From an uncultured Eubacteriales bacterium (GTDB lineage Bacteria; Bacillota; Clostridia; Oscillospirales; Oscillospiraceae), in the NCBI GenBank assembly GCA_900549475.1, contig UROF01000003.1, forward strand, positions 1 through 64,000: 64,000 nt of DNA, given 5' to 3'. Below the pieces are notes generated by a model. The model saw only the letters and a list, made by a program, of their open reading frames with translations. It was not told where the DNA came from and did no database searches. Shown here piece after piece: positions 41,286 through 50,342 of the stretch; the stretch's first letter is position 1, and every line of letters starts with the position of its first letter. A program made the translations under genes and the position numbers.

Positions 41286-44192
41286 ATGGTGAGCATTTCA
41301 AAACTGAACCCCGCATTCTGCATGCAAACAGTCCATCAACTTTCGGAACTGAATGCTTCTATGTATGAAATGGAGCATATAAGATCCGGGATAAAACTCA
41401 TCTGGCTTGACCGTCAGACAGAAAACAAGACTTTCTCTGTCACATTTCGTACTTATCCCTGGGACGATACCGGTGTATTTCATATTTTGGAGCATTCTGT
41501 CCTTTGCGGATCCACCCGGTATCCCGTCAAGGAGCCGTTTGTGGAACTGATGAAAAGCTCCTTGAATACCTTTCTCAATGCCATTACATTTTCGGACAAA
41601 ACCGTCTATCCGATATCCAGTCGCAATGATCACGATTTTATCAACCTGATGCGGGTATATATGGATGCTGTCCTTCACCCTTCCATTTATCAAAAACCAG
41701 AAATCTTTCAGCAGGAAGGCTGGCATTACGAACTCTCGGAAAAAGGCACTCCCACATATCAAGGCGTAGTTTTCAACGAAATGAAGGGTGCTTTTGCCTC
41801 TCCAGACACGCACCTACGTAACGAAATCCTGCGGCGGCTGTTCCCGGATACCTGCTACCGCTTCGTGTCCGGCGGTGACCCTGAGCATATCCCCGAACTG
41901 ACCTATACACAATTCATAGCCGCTCACCGACGTTTTTATCACCCTTCCAATGCCTGCATCTTCCTGGATGGGCAAATAGATATCCAGCAGGTACTGTCCA
42001 TTCTGGATACGGAATATCTGTCCGCCTATGAACGGTCTTCCCCGATCCCCCCGATTCCCATGCAGAAGCCTGTATTCAGCAGCCGCACTGAAATTCCCTA
42101 CGCCCTCTCTCTCCAAGAACCTTTGGAGGGAAAATGCCGGCTCGCCAATGGCTATGTAGCCGGTACCTTCCGTGATCGGGAAGATCTGATCGCATTACAA
42201 GCCATATGCAGCGTTCTCTGCGGAGATAACCCCTCCTCTTTAAAATGGCGGCTCCTGGAAAAGGGAATGGCCCGTAATGCACGGCTTGCTCTGTATGACA
42301 ATGTTCAACAGCCCTGGATATTACTGGAAATACAGGATATTGTCAAAGACAGGGCCGATACAATCGCATCCTTCGTCCAGGCTGAGCTTACTCAGATCGC
42401 CCAGGAGGGCCTGGATCATGACTGTCTAACTGCCACGCTGGCCAACTTGGAGTTTCAATTGCGGGAACAGGATTACGGCAGCACCCCACAGGGACTTGGC
42501 CTGAATCTGAATATGCTTTCCAGCTGGCTGTATGGCGGCTCTCCTGCTGCGAATCTTGAAATTGGCAATATATTTAAAAATTTGTTTGATAAACAAAACA
42601 GCGGCTACTTTGAATCGCTGCTGCAGCGGACATTCCTGCACAACGGACATTCCTGCCAAGTGCTGATGTATCCATCCCACACCTTCGCCCAGGAAACAGA
42701 AGCCAGAGAAAACGCCAGACTGCGCATTCTTTCCAACAGTTGGACCAAAGAACAGATCATCTCCGTTCAAGATCAGCAAAACCACCTGAAAAACTGGCAG
42801 CATACCCCGGACAGTCCTGAGGCGCTGGCCGCTATACCCAAACTGGAAATAAGCCAAATATCAAACGAGCCTCCTCAGCTACCTCTGGAAACGGAAACTT
42901 TTTCCCATATTCCCATTCTCCGGCACAACCTGCCAACCAATGGCATCGTCTATCTCAATCTGTACTTTGCGCTGGATGATCTGTCCGCCGAAGACCTGTC
43001 CCTGCTCTCCTTTGTGACCAATCTGCTGGGCTCTCTGGAAACCAGGCGGCATGGGATCCATCAGCTGCAAAATTTGATCCATTCCATATGCGGAAGCGTC
43101 AAATTCAATGTTGAGACATACGGCACTCTCAATCAACCAAACAGCTGCCGTACATTCCTAACAGCCACATACAGCACTTTGGAAAGCAATGTAGCCCGCT
43201 CCACAGAATTGATCGTGGAGCTGCTGCAGGATACTGTATATCAGGACAAAAAACGCATACTGCAAATATTGGGGCAGTGCAAGACCATCTTGCAAAATCA
43301 GGTCATTATGTCCGGTCAGAATTTTGCTATGAAGCGCGTTCTTTCCCGCTGCACTGCTGCAGGGGCAGTTTCTGAGCACGCAGAAGGAATCACTTTCCTG
43401 CAGTGGCTAAAAAAACTGGAACAAGATTTTGCATGCCGTTTTCCCGCTCTGTGCGATCAGATGTCACATCTGTTGGACAATATATGCCGCACATGTCGGC
43501 TTACTGTTAGCGTTACAGGCCCCGCTGGAAGCGCTGGCGCAGAAGCCGCAGCCGTACTGGCGTCACATCTTCCCAAAGGTATGTTTGCAGCTCCACTCCA
43601 TCCAGTCATCTTATCATCAGGCTGCTGCCGGGAAGGCATTGTGATTCCAACCAGCGTATCATTTTCTGCTATGGGCGAAATCTGCCCCGGTATTGGTAGA
43701 AACGGTAAAATGCGTGTACTTGGTCGTATTATTTCTCTCGCTTACCTATGGAATGCGGTCCGCGTTCAAGGCGGCGCATACGGTACCGGTATGGTACAAT
43801 CTGAAACAGATTTCATTGGGTACTATTCCTATCGTGATCCCAATGTCGCCCGCACCCTGGACTGCTATCAAAATGTTGTTGGCTTTTTAAACACCTACAC
43901 CGAAAGTACTAACGACCTTACAAGATTTATTATCGGTGCTATTGCTGAATCTGATCCTCTGCTGACATGCAAAGCCATGGGCCGTACTGCAGATGCCTTC
44001 TATTGGAAAGGGATTTCTTATGAAACCCGTTGTAGTATCCGCCACGAACTATTATCCACCACCAGAGAGGATATCTCCCATCTCACCGAAGCCTTAGCAA
44101 AAGTTGAGAAAAGAAACTCCATTTGTGTGATCGGTTCCCAGCAACAGTTGAAAGGCTGTGGCTCTGAATTGGATACTGTTTGGAGCTTATAA
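41286..44192 (+). CDS. M16C (PreP-type) zinc metallopeptidase
   Basis: A 968-residue peptidase of the presequence-protease type. The inverted zinc motif HILEH (His 66, Glu 69, His 70) sits in VFHILEHSVLCGSTRYPVKEPFVELMKSSLNTFLNA, with the distal Glu in VFNEMKGAFASP near 155. Four homologous M16 halves fill the length, and the C-terminal R/Y pocket sequence GGAYGTG is present. There is no signal peptide, so it acts inside the cell on peptides up to about 70 residues. It is divergent from the exporter operon and may clear or trim its peptides, or be a general peptidase. ATG 41286 follows AAGG; GTG 41280 is possible. Confidence 0.92.
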   Translation: MVSISKLNPAFCMQTVHQLSELNASMYEMEHIRSGIKLIWLDRQTENKTFSVTFRTYPWDDTGVFHILEHSVLCGSTRYPVKEPFVELMKSSLNTFLNAITFSDKTVYPISSRNDHDFINLMRVYMDAVLHPSIYQKPEIFQQEGWHYELSEKGTPTYQGVVFNEMKGAFASPDTHLRNEILRRLFPDTCYRFVSGGDPEHIPELTYTQFIAAHRRFYHPSNACIFLDGQIDIQQVLSILDTEYLSAYERSSPIPPIPMQKPVFSSRTEIPYALSLQEPLEGKCRLANGYVAGTFRDREDLIALQAICSVLCGDNPSSLKWRLLEKGMARNARLALYDNVQQPWILLEIQDIVKDRADTIASFVQAELTQIAQEGLDHDCLTATLANLEFQLREQDYGSTPQGLGLNLNMLSSWLYGGSPAANLEIGNIFKNLFDKQNSGYFESLLQRTFLHNGHSCQVLMYPSHTFAQETEARENARLRILSNSWTKEQIISVQDQQNHLKNWQHTPDSPEALAAIPKLEISQISNEPPQLPLETETFSHIPILRHNLPTNGIVYLNLYFALDDLSAEDLSLLSFVTNLLGSLETRRHGIHQLQNLIHSICGSVKFNVETYGTLNQPNSCRTFLTATYSTLESNVARSTELIVELLQDTVYQDKKRILQILGQCKTILQNQVIMSGQNFAMKRVLSRCTAAGAVSEHAEGITFLQWLKKLEQDFACRFPALCDQMSHLLDNICRTCRLTVSVTGPAGSAGAEAAAVLASHLPKGMFAAPLHPVILSSGCCREGIVIPTSVSFSAMGEICPGIGRNGKMRVLGRIISLAYLWNAVRVQGGAYGTGMVQSETDFIGYYSYRDPNVARTLDCYQNVVGFLNTYTESTNDLTRFIIGAIAESDPLLTCKAMGRTADAFYWKGISYETRCSIRHELLSTTREDISHLTEALAKVEKRNSICVIGSQQQLKGCGSELDTVWSL

Positions 44193-44298
44193 AAAGATTC
44201 CAGAATTTATATCTTATAAATACTGCCTTTAGGTCTGTCAAAATGGTGTTTTTTCTCTGATTCAAGCAGCACGGCATTGAACAATGGAAGGTAATAGC

Positions 44299-44345
44299 AA
44301 AAAAACGTCCGCCGAACAGGAACTTCCCGTCAGGCGGACGTTTGA
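44299..44345 (-). terminator. Terminator of the SAH hydrolase/deaminase operon
   Basis: AAACGTCCGCC and its complement (about 44303-44313 with 44332-44342) enclose a longer loop; the minus strand ends in seven T. Confidence 0.85.
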
Positions 44346-44357
44346 AGAGAGGGCATA

Positions 44358-45644
44358 TTAAGTAGGATGGGACATGACTCTGGGATAAAAATGAGGCAGC
44401 ATCCGGTAGATCCGCTCCAGATCAACGGTTTGGAATACCCCATTTTCATAAAGGATAACGCCATTGACCATCGTCAGCACCACATCAGACGCCGACGCAG
44501 CATAGAGAAGATCTGCCCTGGGGTCCAGTCCCGGCAGCCAATGAGGCTCCCTGCGGCTGACCAGTATGAGATCCGCCGGCTCCCCGGGAGCCAGGCGGCC
44601 CAGTGAAAAGCCGGCAACCTTCCCGGCGGCAGAGGTCGCCATGGCAAGACTCCGTGCCGGAGAGAGCACGGTAGGATCTCCCCTGGTCCCTTTTTGCAAA
44701 AGGGAAGCAAACCGCATCTCCTCCAGGATGTCCTGGCTGTTATTGCTGGCAGAGCTGTCCGTACCTAACGCCACCGGTATCCCAGCTTGGATAAAATCCT
44801 CCACTGGTGCGATACCGCTGCCCAGTTTCAGGTTGCTGCGAGGACAGTGTACCACCGTCGCTCCCCGCCGGGCAGCCAGATCGATGTCAGCGGGAGAGAG
44901 CCAGACACAGTGGGCCATCAGGGTGCGAGAGGTAATGAGGCCTAAACGGTCCAGATGGACCAGAGGCGTGGTGCCATACCGGTCAGAACACTCCTGCTGT
45001 TCACAGGCAGTTTCCGAAACATGAACATGGATAGGCAGGTCGTATGCCTCAGCCAGCTCAGAAACAGCGGACAGTAGCTTGTCCTCGCAGGTATAAACCG
45101 CATGCGGGGCAATCCCCGTGTGAATCAGAGGATGGCCCGCCCATTGTTCCCGAAGGCGGACAATTTGGGTGAGAAGATCCGGAGATTTTTCCAAAAGAGC
45201 GTCGGTTACCGTAGGCGTCACCAAAGCCCGCAGCCCCGCTTCGGACATAGCCTTGGCCACAGACTGAGGGTAGATGTACATATCGCAGACGCAAGTGATC
45301 CCTGCGCGGATACACTCAGCCGCGTTAAGAAGGGCACCCCAGTAACAGCTCTCAGCGGTGTGCTGTGCCTCATATGGCCAAACCACCTGCTCCAGCCAGC
45401 GCTGGAGAGGCAATCCCTCGCCGCCGGACCGAAGCAGGCTCAACGGTGAGTGGGTGTGGGCATTGACGAATCCGGGCATCAGAAGCGCTCCGCAGCAGTC
45501 GATCCGACGGTCGGGAGAAAACGTCTCCGGCGGTTGGGCCCCGACAAAAGCAATTACACCGTCAGATACCCCGACGCACATATCCGGCTGGGGCTGTGCA
45601 TCGGCATAGGAAAGAAACAAGGCGTGTTCAAATAGGATCTGCAT
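44358..45644 (-). CDS. 5'-methylthioadenosine/S-adenosylhomocysteine deaminase-type amidohydrolase
   Basis: A 428-residue metal-dependent amidohydrolase: GFVNAHTHSPLSLLR (HxH, about 58-72), HVHVSETACEQQ (about 205), LMAHCVWLS (about 237) and LGTDSSASNN with the metal Asp (about 290). These match MtaD-type enzymes, which deaminate SAH, MTA or 5'-deoxyadenosine to inosine analogues. The start follows the SAH-hydrolase stop as TGAGATG, so both are one translation unit. Guanine or cytosine deaminase-like activity is less likely given context. Confidence 0.85.
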   Translation of the reverse strand: MQILFEHALFLSYADAQPQPDMCVGVSDGVIAFVGAQPPETFSPDRRIDCCGALLMPGFVNAHTHSPLSLLRSGGEGLPLQRWLEQVVWPYEAQHTAESCYWGALLNAAECIRAGITCVCDMYIYPQSVAKAMSEAGLRALVTPTVTDALLEKSPDLLTQIVRLREQWAGHPLIHTGIAPHAVYTCEDKLLSAVSELAEAYDLPIHVHVSETACEQQECSDRYGTTPLVHLDRLGLITSRTLMAHCVWLSPADIDLAARRGATVVHCPRSNLKLGSGIAPVEDFIQAGIPVALGTDSSASNNSQDILEEMRFASLLQKGTRGDPTVLSPARSLAMATSAAGKVAGFSLGRLAPGEPADLILVSRREPHWLPGLDPRADLLYAASASDVVLTMVNGVILYENGVFQTVDLERIYRMLPHFYPRVMSHPT

Positions 45645-45645
45645 C

Positions 45646-46821
45646 TCAAATCTGGAGCATCCGGCGGCTGACAAAGCAGTCGATTTCCCGCGGAATGGGC
45701 TGCACGCCGTTGTGAAGGTTGTGTTTTCCACTGGCCAGCAATGCTCCGCAGGAGGCCTGGAGTCCCAGGCCCAGGTCCATAATGGGAATGGGGTTCCCAT
45801 CTCCGGCGGAGAGATTCAGTGGATTGGCGTTTTCCAGCAGGAAAACCTTCTTCTCGCCAAACCAGAGTGCCTCCTTCCCGGCGCCCACTGCCTCCACCCG
45901 GTCAGCGGCGGCCCTGAGGTCATCGGTATCGATCTCAAATCCGAAATGTCCGGCGTTGGACAGAATGAGTCCATCGGAGAAGAAAGGAATGTGCTCCTTG
46001 GTGATCACATGGAAGCGGCCGGTGGAGGTCACGATGACCTCTGCCTGGGAAATCAGCTCGTTGAGATCCTCGGATACATGGTGGCCGTCCACTTTTGCCT
46101 TCAGAAGATACACAGGGTCGATATCATAGACAGACGTGTGGGCACCCATGGCACGGAATTTTCCCGCAATACCGCTGCCGCACCAGCCATAGCCGATGAC
46201 CAGGATCCGCTTTCCCCCCAGCAAAAGACTGGTGCAGCGCATAAAGCCATCCACTACGGACTGGCCAACGCCCACTGCATTTTCCAGCAGCTTTTTAAGC
46301 GGAGAGTCGTCAATAACAATTACTGGGAAACGGATTTCATAGCCGGAATCGTCGATGAGAAGGCGGCCGGTACGGGTCTCCTCATTGGCTCCCAGAGGCA
46401 CCCAATCCCGCTCCTTCTTATGGTAAGCCAGGATCAAACTGGCGCCATTGTCCAGGAAGAGGTCCGGACGCTGCTCCATTACCATCTCCAAATAGCGCTG
46501 ATGGTCCTCCAGGGTATCTTTCTCCTTTGCCAGAACGGTAATGCGGGGATCGGAGGCCAGGTAGGCAGCTGTGTCGGGCTTAGTGGTCCCGAGACAGCCA
46601 ACAAGGTAGATATGCTCCGCTCCGCCGGTGAGGATCGCGTCGATCCAAAAGGCGGTTTTCGGCTCCACGTGAAGGCAAATGGCCACCTTCAGCCCCCGGA
46701 AAGGCTGTTCTTTCCGATACGTCTCCTTCAGAGAGGCAATCAGGGGCATCTGCTCCATGAACCAGCGCATCCGCTGCCGGCCGGCTTCGGCCAGGGAAAG
46801 ATTGTCAATTATAGAAATCAT
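45646..46821 (-). CDS. ahcY: S-adenosylhomocysteine hydrolase
   Basis: A 391-residue enzyme. The NAD+-binding Rossmann motif GYGWCGSGIAGKFRAMGA sits near 190-207, and ICLHVEPKTAFWIDAILTGGAE near 50 and the C-terminal NAGHFGFEID/DLGLGLQASCGALL parts are as in AhcY. It is shorter than the usual 420-470 residues. It splits SAH into homocysteine and adenosine. The frame is open to 47082, but the promoter inferred from the -41.5 palindrome starts the transcript near 46849, so ATG 46821, with AAAGGA upstream, is preferred over ATG 46860. Confidence 0.85.
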   Translation of the reverse strand: MISIIDNLSLAEAGRQRMRWFMEQMPLIASLKETYRKEQPFRGLKVAICLHVEPKTAFWIDAILTGGAEHIYLVGCLGTTKPDTAAYLASDPRITVLAKEKDTLEDHQRYLEMVMEQRPDLFLDNGASLILAYHKKERDWVPLGANEETRTGRLLIDDSGYEIRFPVIVIDDSPLKKLLENAVGVGQSVVDGFMRCTSLLLGGKRILVIGYGWCGSGIAGKFRAMGAHTSVYDIDPVYLLKAKVDGHHVSEDLNELISQAEVIVTSTGRFHVITKEHIPFFSDGLILSNAGHFGFEIDTDDLRAAADRVEAVGAGKEALWFGEKKVFLLENANPLNLSAGDGNPIPIMDLGLGLQASCGALLASGKHNLHNGVQPIPREIDCFVSRRMLQI

Positions 46822-46855
46822 TTTTCCCAGATCCTTTCCATACTGAATTGACACG

Positions 46856-46901
46856 AGCATACCTTGTTCCTTATAATAATTCGAGGACAAATGTCTATAA
46901 C
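46856..46901. promoter_or_regulatory. Divergent promoter region with CRP/FNR-type palindrome, site 1
   Basis: The palindrome core GACAAATGTC (46886-46895) is centred 41.5 bp before the predicted ahcY start (-10 TATGCT at 46861-46856, minus strand), the class II activator position. It also abuts TATAAC (46896-46901), a possible -10 for the regulator gene, so it could autorepress. Confidence 0.5.
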
Positions 46902-46931
46902 CTGGGCGGAATGCCTTGAGGAGGCCATAGG

Positions 46932-47606
46932 ATGTGGACAGACAGCAATCCGGAGCAGATCCGGCGGGCAGCAGCGTCTTTGGGAGTGGAGAACCTGCTG
47001 CAGCCGGAGGTGCTCCGGAACACAAGAATTGCAGTATACGAGGCGGGAGAAGCGGTGATGTCGTCAGGTGACCCAGTGACATCAGTGTCCGTACTGTTTC
47101 GTGGCACCATGCGGATCTACTCCGTTTCGGAGAACGGGAAACTGGTCACGGTAGCCATCGCAAAACCACCTCTGATGTTCGGGGACATTGAATTTCTGCA
47201 AGGGCGTGATACCCTGCACAGTGTCGTAGCGGAGACCAGAGCAGAGCTTCTGTGCTTTACATTGAGAGATGTGCAGCACTACCTTTCATCCAATGTAATG
47301 TTCTACCGCTTGATCTGCAACAATTTAATTGAAAAACTTTATAATACTTCGTATAACTATTCCAAGATACTCCAGTATGATACCAGAACGCTCCTTGCCC
47401 AGCGAATCCTGCAAAACTGCGACGAAAACGGGATGGTCTGCTGCAAGAGCAAAGAACTTGCGGAGTATTTGGGCGTGACGCCCCGCCACATCAGCCGGCT
47501 CATTACAGAGCTGGAGCAGGCGGGAACCCTCACCCGGGAGAATGGCCGGCGGCTGCGGGTAGTGGATCGGCAGCGCTTGCTGCAGTATACCGGAGAACCT
47601 GGATGA
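46932..47606 (+). CDS. Crp/Fnr family transcriptional regulator
   Basis: A 224-residue regulator: a cyclic-nucleotide-binding-fold domain (about 20-145; VYEAGEAVMSSGDPVTSVSVLFRGTMRIYSVSENGK and LMFGDIEFL) and a Crp-type winged helix (about 150-220; KSKELAEYLGVTPRHISRLITELEQAG). The phosphate-binding cassette of true cAMP receptors (GExAL..R) is not conserved, so the ligand is probably not cAMP; with one scattered Cys set it is not a typical FNR either. GAGGAGG precedes ATG 46932. It sits between the two operons it probably controls. Confidence 0.9.
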   Translation: MWTDSNPEQIRRAAASLGVENLLQPEVLRNTRIAVYEAGEAVMSSGDPVTSVSVLFRGTMRIYSVSENGKLVTVAIAKPPLMFGDIEFLQGRDTLHSVVAETRAELLCFTLRDVQHYLSSNVMFYRLICNNLIEKLYNTSYNYSKILQYDTRTLLAQRILQNCDENGMVCCKSKELAEYLGVTPRHISRLITELEQAGTLTRENGRRLRVVDRQRLLQYTGEPG

Positions 47607-47618
47607 AAAGAGAATTGT

Positions 47619-47657
47619 ATCGGGCAGGAAAATCTTCCTGCCCGATATTGTTTTTTT
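47619..47657 (+). terminator. Terminator after Crp/Fnr gene
   Basis: ATCGGGCAGGAA (47619-47630), 4-nt loop, TTCCTGCCCGAT (47635-47646), then ATTG and seven T. Confidence 0.9.
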
Positions 47658-47731
47658 GGAGGAATTTAGGGAAAAGCCATAGAACACGCAAAAATCTAAC
47701 AGTTGTTTTTCAGGGATTTAACACCGGATAT

Positions 47732-47776
47732 GGACATTTGTCCTGTTTGTTGACAGTATCTTTCCGGTATTATGAT
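47732..47776 (+). promoter_or_regulatory. Crp/Fnr-type palindrome, site 2, and promoter of MBL-HD/nucleoside transporter operon
   Basis: GGACATTTGTCC (47732-47743) is a perfect palindrome apart from the central pair. A -10 TATTAT (47768-47773) would start transcription near 47779-47780, placing the palindrome centre at about -41.5. A TTGACA at 47750-47755 is too close to that -10 to serve it normally. Confidence 0.5.
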
Positions 47777-47803
47777 GACAGAAACGGGATAGGAGGCAAG
47801 TAC

Positions 47804-49240
47804 ATGTATCTGACAATGTTGGGAACTGGTAACGGGTTCGTTCCGGGACTCATGGACAGCAATGCGCTTCTGGAAGAAAACGGGTGCCGAACTCTGATCG
47901 ACTGCGGAACTACCGCTTGGGAAAGCCTGGAGATTTTAGGCATATCGAGGGAAGCTATCGATACCATTTTTATTACCCACATTCACTTCGATCACGCTGG
48001 TGGTCTGGAGTCCATTGCCCTGTATAGTAAATATGTATCCCATAAGAAAGTAAAACTGATCGTACCTGCTCCTATCCGTGCAGCTCTGTGGGACAGCTAC
48101 CTTACCGGCGGCCTGACCAATCCGGACTGCAACTGTCTGGAGGACTATTTTGATGTGGTCTCCCCGGCAGAAGGAGAAGTATTTGACCTGTGCGGTGGTG
48201 TGGAAGCCAAGTGGTTTTCTACCCGGCACATCGATGGCAAATTCAGCTGCGGCCTGTTCTTTGGCGGTCGGATCGCCTATACCTCCGACATGGTTCAGGA
48301 TCTGCCCCTGATGACCTCCCTGGTAGAGCAGGGGGCCGAGATCATTTTCCATGACTGCCAGATGAAGGATGCCTCCGTTCACTGCAGTTACGAGAAGATC
48401 CTCGCCTATCCCCAGGAGATCCTTGACAAGCTGTGTCTCATCCACCACGGCCAGCTGACGCCTCCCGGCGGCGTGCCCCGCTTTGCCGTGCAGCACCGCC
48501 GGATGGATCTCTCTCAGTGGCCCGCCTGCGAAATGGGCACAGAGGAAGATCCCCTGGTACAAAAAACCATCGCCCATATGCAGCAGCTCCAGAGTGATGA
48601 ACACACCGGTCACGACTGGCTGCACACCCAACGGGTATACCGTGAAGCAGTGCTCCTGGCGGAGAGGTCCGCGCTGCCTGTGGACCGGCAGACAGTAGCT
48701 TTGGCCGCACTGCTCCATGACATCGCTGACTGGAAGTTCAACGGCGGCGACGAGGAGGCAGGCCCCAGAGCGGCAGCACAGTGGCTGGAGCAGTGCGGCG
48801 CCCCTGCCGAGCAGATCGCACACATCCAGGAGATCATCCGTGACCTTTCCTTTAAAGGAATGGGGTCCCGCAAGAAAATGGCCACACCTGAGGGAGAGAT
48901 CGTACAGGATGCAGACCGTTTGGATGCAGTGGGGGCCATCGGTATTGCCAGGGTCTTTGCTACGGGAGCCAGTCTTGGAAATCTGATTGTGGACCCTGCC
49001 CTTCCCCCCAGGGATAACCTGGACAGCAAGGGCTACAAGGATCATTCCGTCCGCTCTACCAGCGTCAACCATTTCTATGAAAAGCTTCTGCACATTTACG
49101 AACTGATGAACACTCCCCAGGCCCGCTCTCAGGCCCTTCAGCGCCATCGGTTTATGGTAGCCTATCTGCAGGAGCTCTACGGGGAGTGCGGAATGGAAAA
49201 CAGTGTACATCAGAAGTTATTGGAGCAATACATGCTCTGA
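47804..49240 (+). CDS. Fusion of metallo-beta-lactamase-fold hydrolase and HD-domain phosphohydrolase
   Basis: A 478-residue two-domain enzyme. Residues 1-245 are an MBL fold with HIHFDHAGG (HxHxDH), a further His in FSTRHIDG and FHDCQM, resembling RNase Z/phosphodiesterase-type members. Residues 265-450 are an HD domain: GHDWLHTQRVYREAVLLA, then LAALLHDIADWKF and VQDADRLDAVGAIG, as in YfbR/YedJ-like HD hydrolases. AGGAGG precedes ATG 47804. First gene of an operon with a BMP nucleoside transporter, so a nucleotide or cyclic nucleotide substrate is a reasonable guess. Confidence 0.88.
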   Translation: MYLTMLGTGNGFVPGLMDSNALLEENGCRTLIDCGTTAWESLEILGISREAIDTIFITHIHFDHAGGLESIALYSKYVSHKKVKLIVPAPIRAALWDSYLTGGLTNPDCNCLEDYFDVVSPAEGEVFDLCGGVEAKWFSTRHIDGKFSCGLFFGGRIAYTSDMVQDLPLMTSLVEQGAEIIFHDCQMKDASVHCSYEKILAYPQEILDKLCLIHHGQLTPPGGVPRFAVQHRRMDLSQWPACEMGTEEDPLVQKTIAHMQQLQSDEHTGHDWLHTQRVYREAVLLAERSALPVDRQTVALAALLHDIADWKFNGGDEEAGPRAAAQWLEQCGAPAEQIAHIQEIIRDLSFKGMGSRKKMATPEGEIVQDADRLDAVGAIGIARVFATGASLGNLIVDPALPPRDNLDSKGYKDHSVRSTSVNHFYEKLLHIYELMNTPQARSQALQRHRFMVAYLQELYGECGMENSVHQKLLEQYML

Positions 49241-49266
49241 TGGCAATAAGAAGGAGGATTTTACCA

Positions 49267-50328
49267 ATGAAACGTTTGCTTGCAATTGTCCTGGCTGCAG
49301 GGATGATGTTGTCCCTTTTGGCCGGCTGCGCCCAGAATGCCAACAGCACCAACGGGGGCGAAACCGGTGAAGATACCGGGGACAAGGAGTGGAAGATCGG
49401 TCTGGTGGCCGCCGGCACCTTCGGCGACAACGGCCTGAATGACGCTCTGAAAAAGGCCGCAGAGACCTTTACTGAAAACACCGGCATTCCTGTCACCTGC
49501 GTGGAAGTCAATGAATTCAATGACCACGAGATCCATGCCCGTAACTTCGGCAACGAGGGATACGATATGGTGATCATGGGCGGTACCGTATCTGAGATCA
49601 TGCCCCCCATCCTGGAGGACTATCCTGATACCCACTTTGTCCTGAACAAGGGTACTGTGGATGGCTATGACAACTGCACCTCCATCCAGTTTGAGGAGCC
49701 TGCGGCCGGATTTATCGGCGGCGCTTTTGCTGTGATGATGAGTGAGTATCTGGGCGGTCCTTCCGAGGTGGGTTGGATCGGCGGCCAGCGGATCGCTGAC
49801 CTGGAGCTGTGCCGCTACTGTTTTGAGGCCGGTGCGGCCTATGCCGGCGGCAAGGCTACTGCTGCCTATGTGGGTGATTTCACCGATATCGCCAAGGCCA
49901 AGGAACTGGCTCTGCAGATGTACAACGACGGTATGGTGATCGTCCAGGCCTTTGCCGGCGGCGCCGCCAACGGCGTGTACCAGGCAGTAGAGGGTCTGGA
50001 GGAAGGCAAGTATGCCATGGGTGCAGCCACCGGCCAGTTTGAGCTGTCTCCCGATCGGATCATTGCCTCCCACATCATCAAGACCGATGAGTATTTTGCC
50101 ACTGTCTGCCAGCAGTTTATTGACGGCCAGCTGCCCTCCGGTATCGTGAAGGCCGGTCTTGCTGACGGTGCTACCGGGATCCGGATCTCTCCCAATATCG
50201 GCGACCTGATCCCTCAGGAGATCCTGGACGCCATGGACGAAATTGAGCAGAAACTGATCTCCGGCGAGATCGTTCCTCCCACTACAGAGGAGGAGCTGGC
50301 CAGCTACCTGGCTGAGGTAAACGCCTGA
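49267..50328 (+). CDS. BMP-family nucleoside-binding lipoprotein
   Basis: A 353-residue lipoprotein: signal sequence with lipobox LLAGC (Cys about 20), a Ser/Thr/Gly-rich linker, then the PnrA/BMP fold (GLVAAGTFGDNGLNDALKKA, YDMVIMGGT, EEPAAGFIGGAFA, GWIGGQRI, VQAFAGGAANGVYQAV). It binds purine nucleosides or similar outside the membrane for the ABC proteins downstream. AAGGAGG precedes ATG 49267. An intrinsic terminator separates it from the ATPase gene and should raise its relative expression. Confidence 0.92.
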   Translation: MKRLLAIVLAAGMMLSLLAGCAQNANSTNGGETGEDTGDKEWKIGLVAAGTFGDNGLNDALKKAAETFTENTGIPVTCVEVNEFNDHEIHARNFGNEGYDMVIMGGTVSEIMPPILEDYPDTHFVLNKGTVDGYDNCTSIQFEEPAAGFIGGAFAVMMSEYLGGPSEVGWIGGQRIADLELCRYCFEAGAAYAGGKATAAYVGDFTDIAKAKELALQMYNDGMVIVQAFAGGAANGVYQAVEGLEEGKYAMGAATGQFELSPDRIIASHIIKTDEYFATVCQQFIDGQLPSGIVKAGLADGATGIRISPNIGDLIPQEILDAMDEIEQKLISGEIVPPTTEEELASYLAEVNA

Positions 50329-50342
50329 TTTCAGGACAAGGA

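Noticed and set aside
47750..47776. TTGACA at 47750 as the -35 of a constitutive promoter
   Set aside because: Spacing to the nearest -10 boxes is only 12-15 bp; the activator geometry from the palindrome explains the region better.
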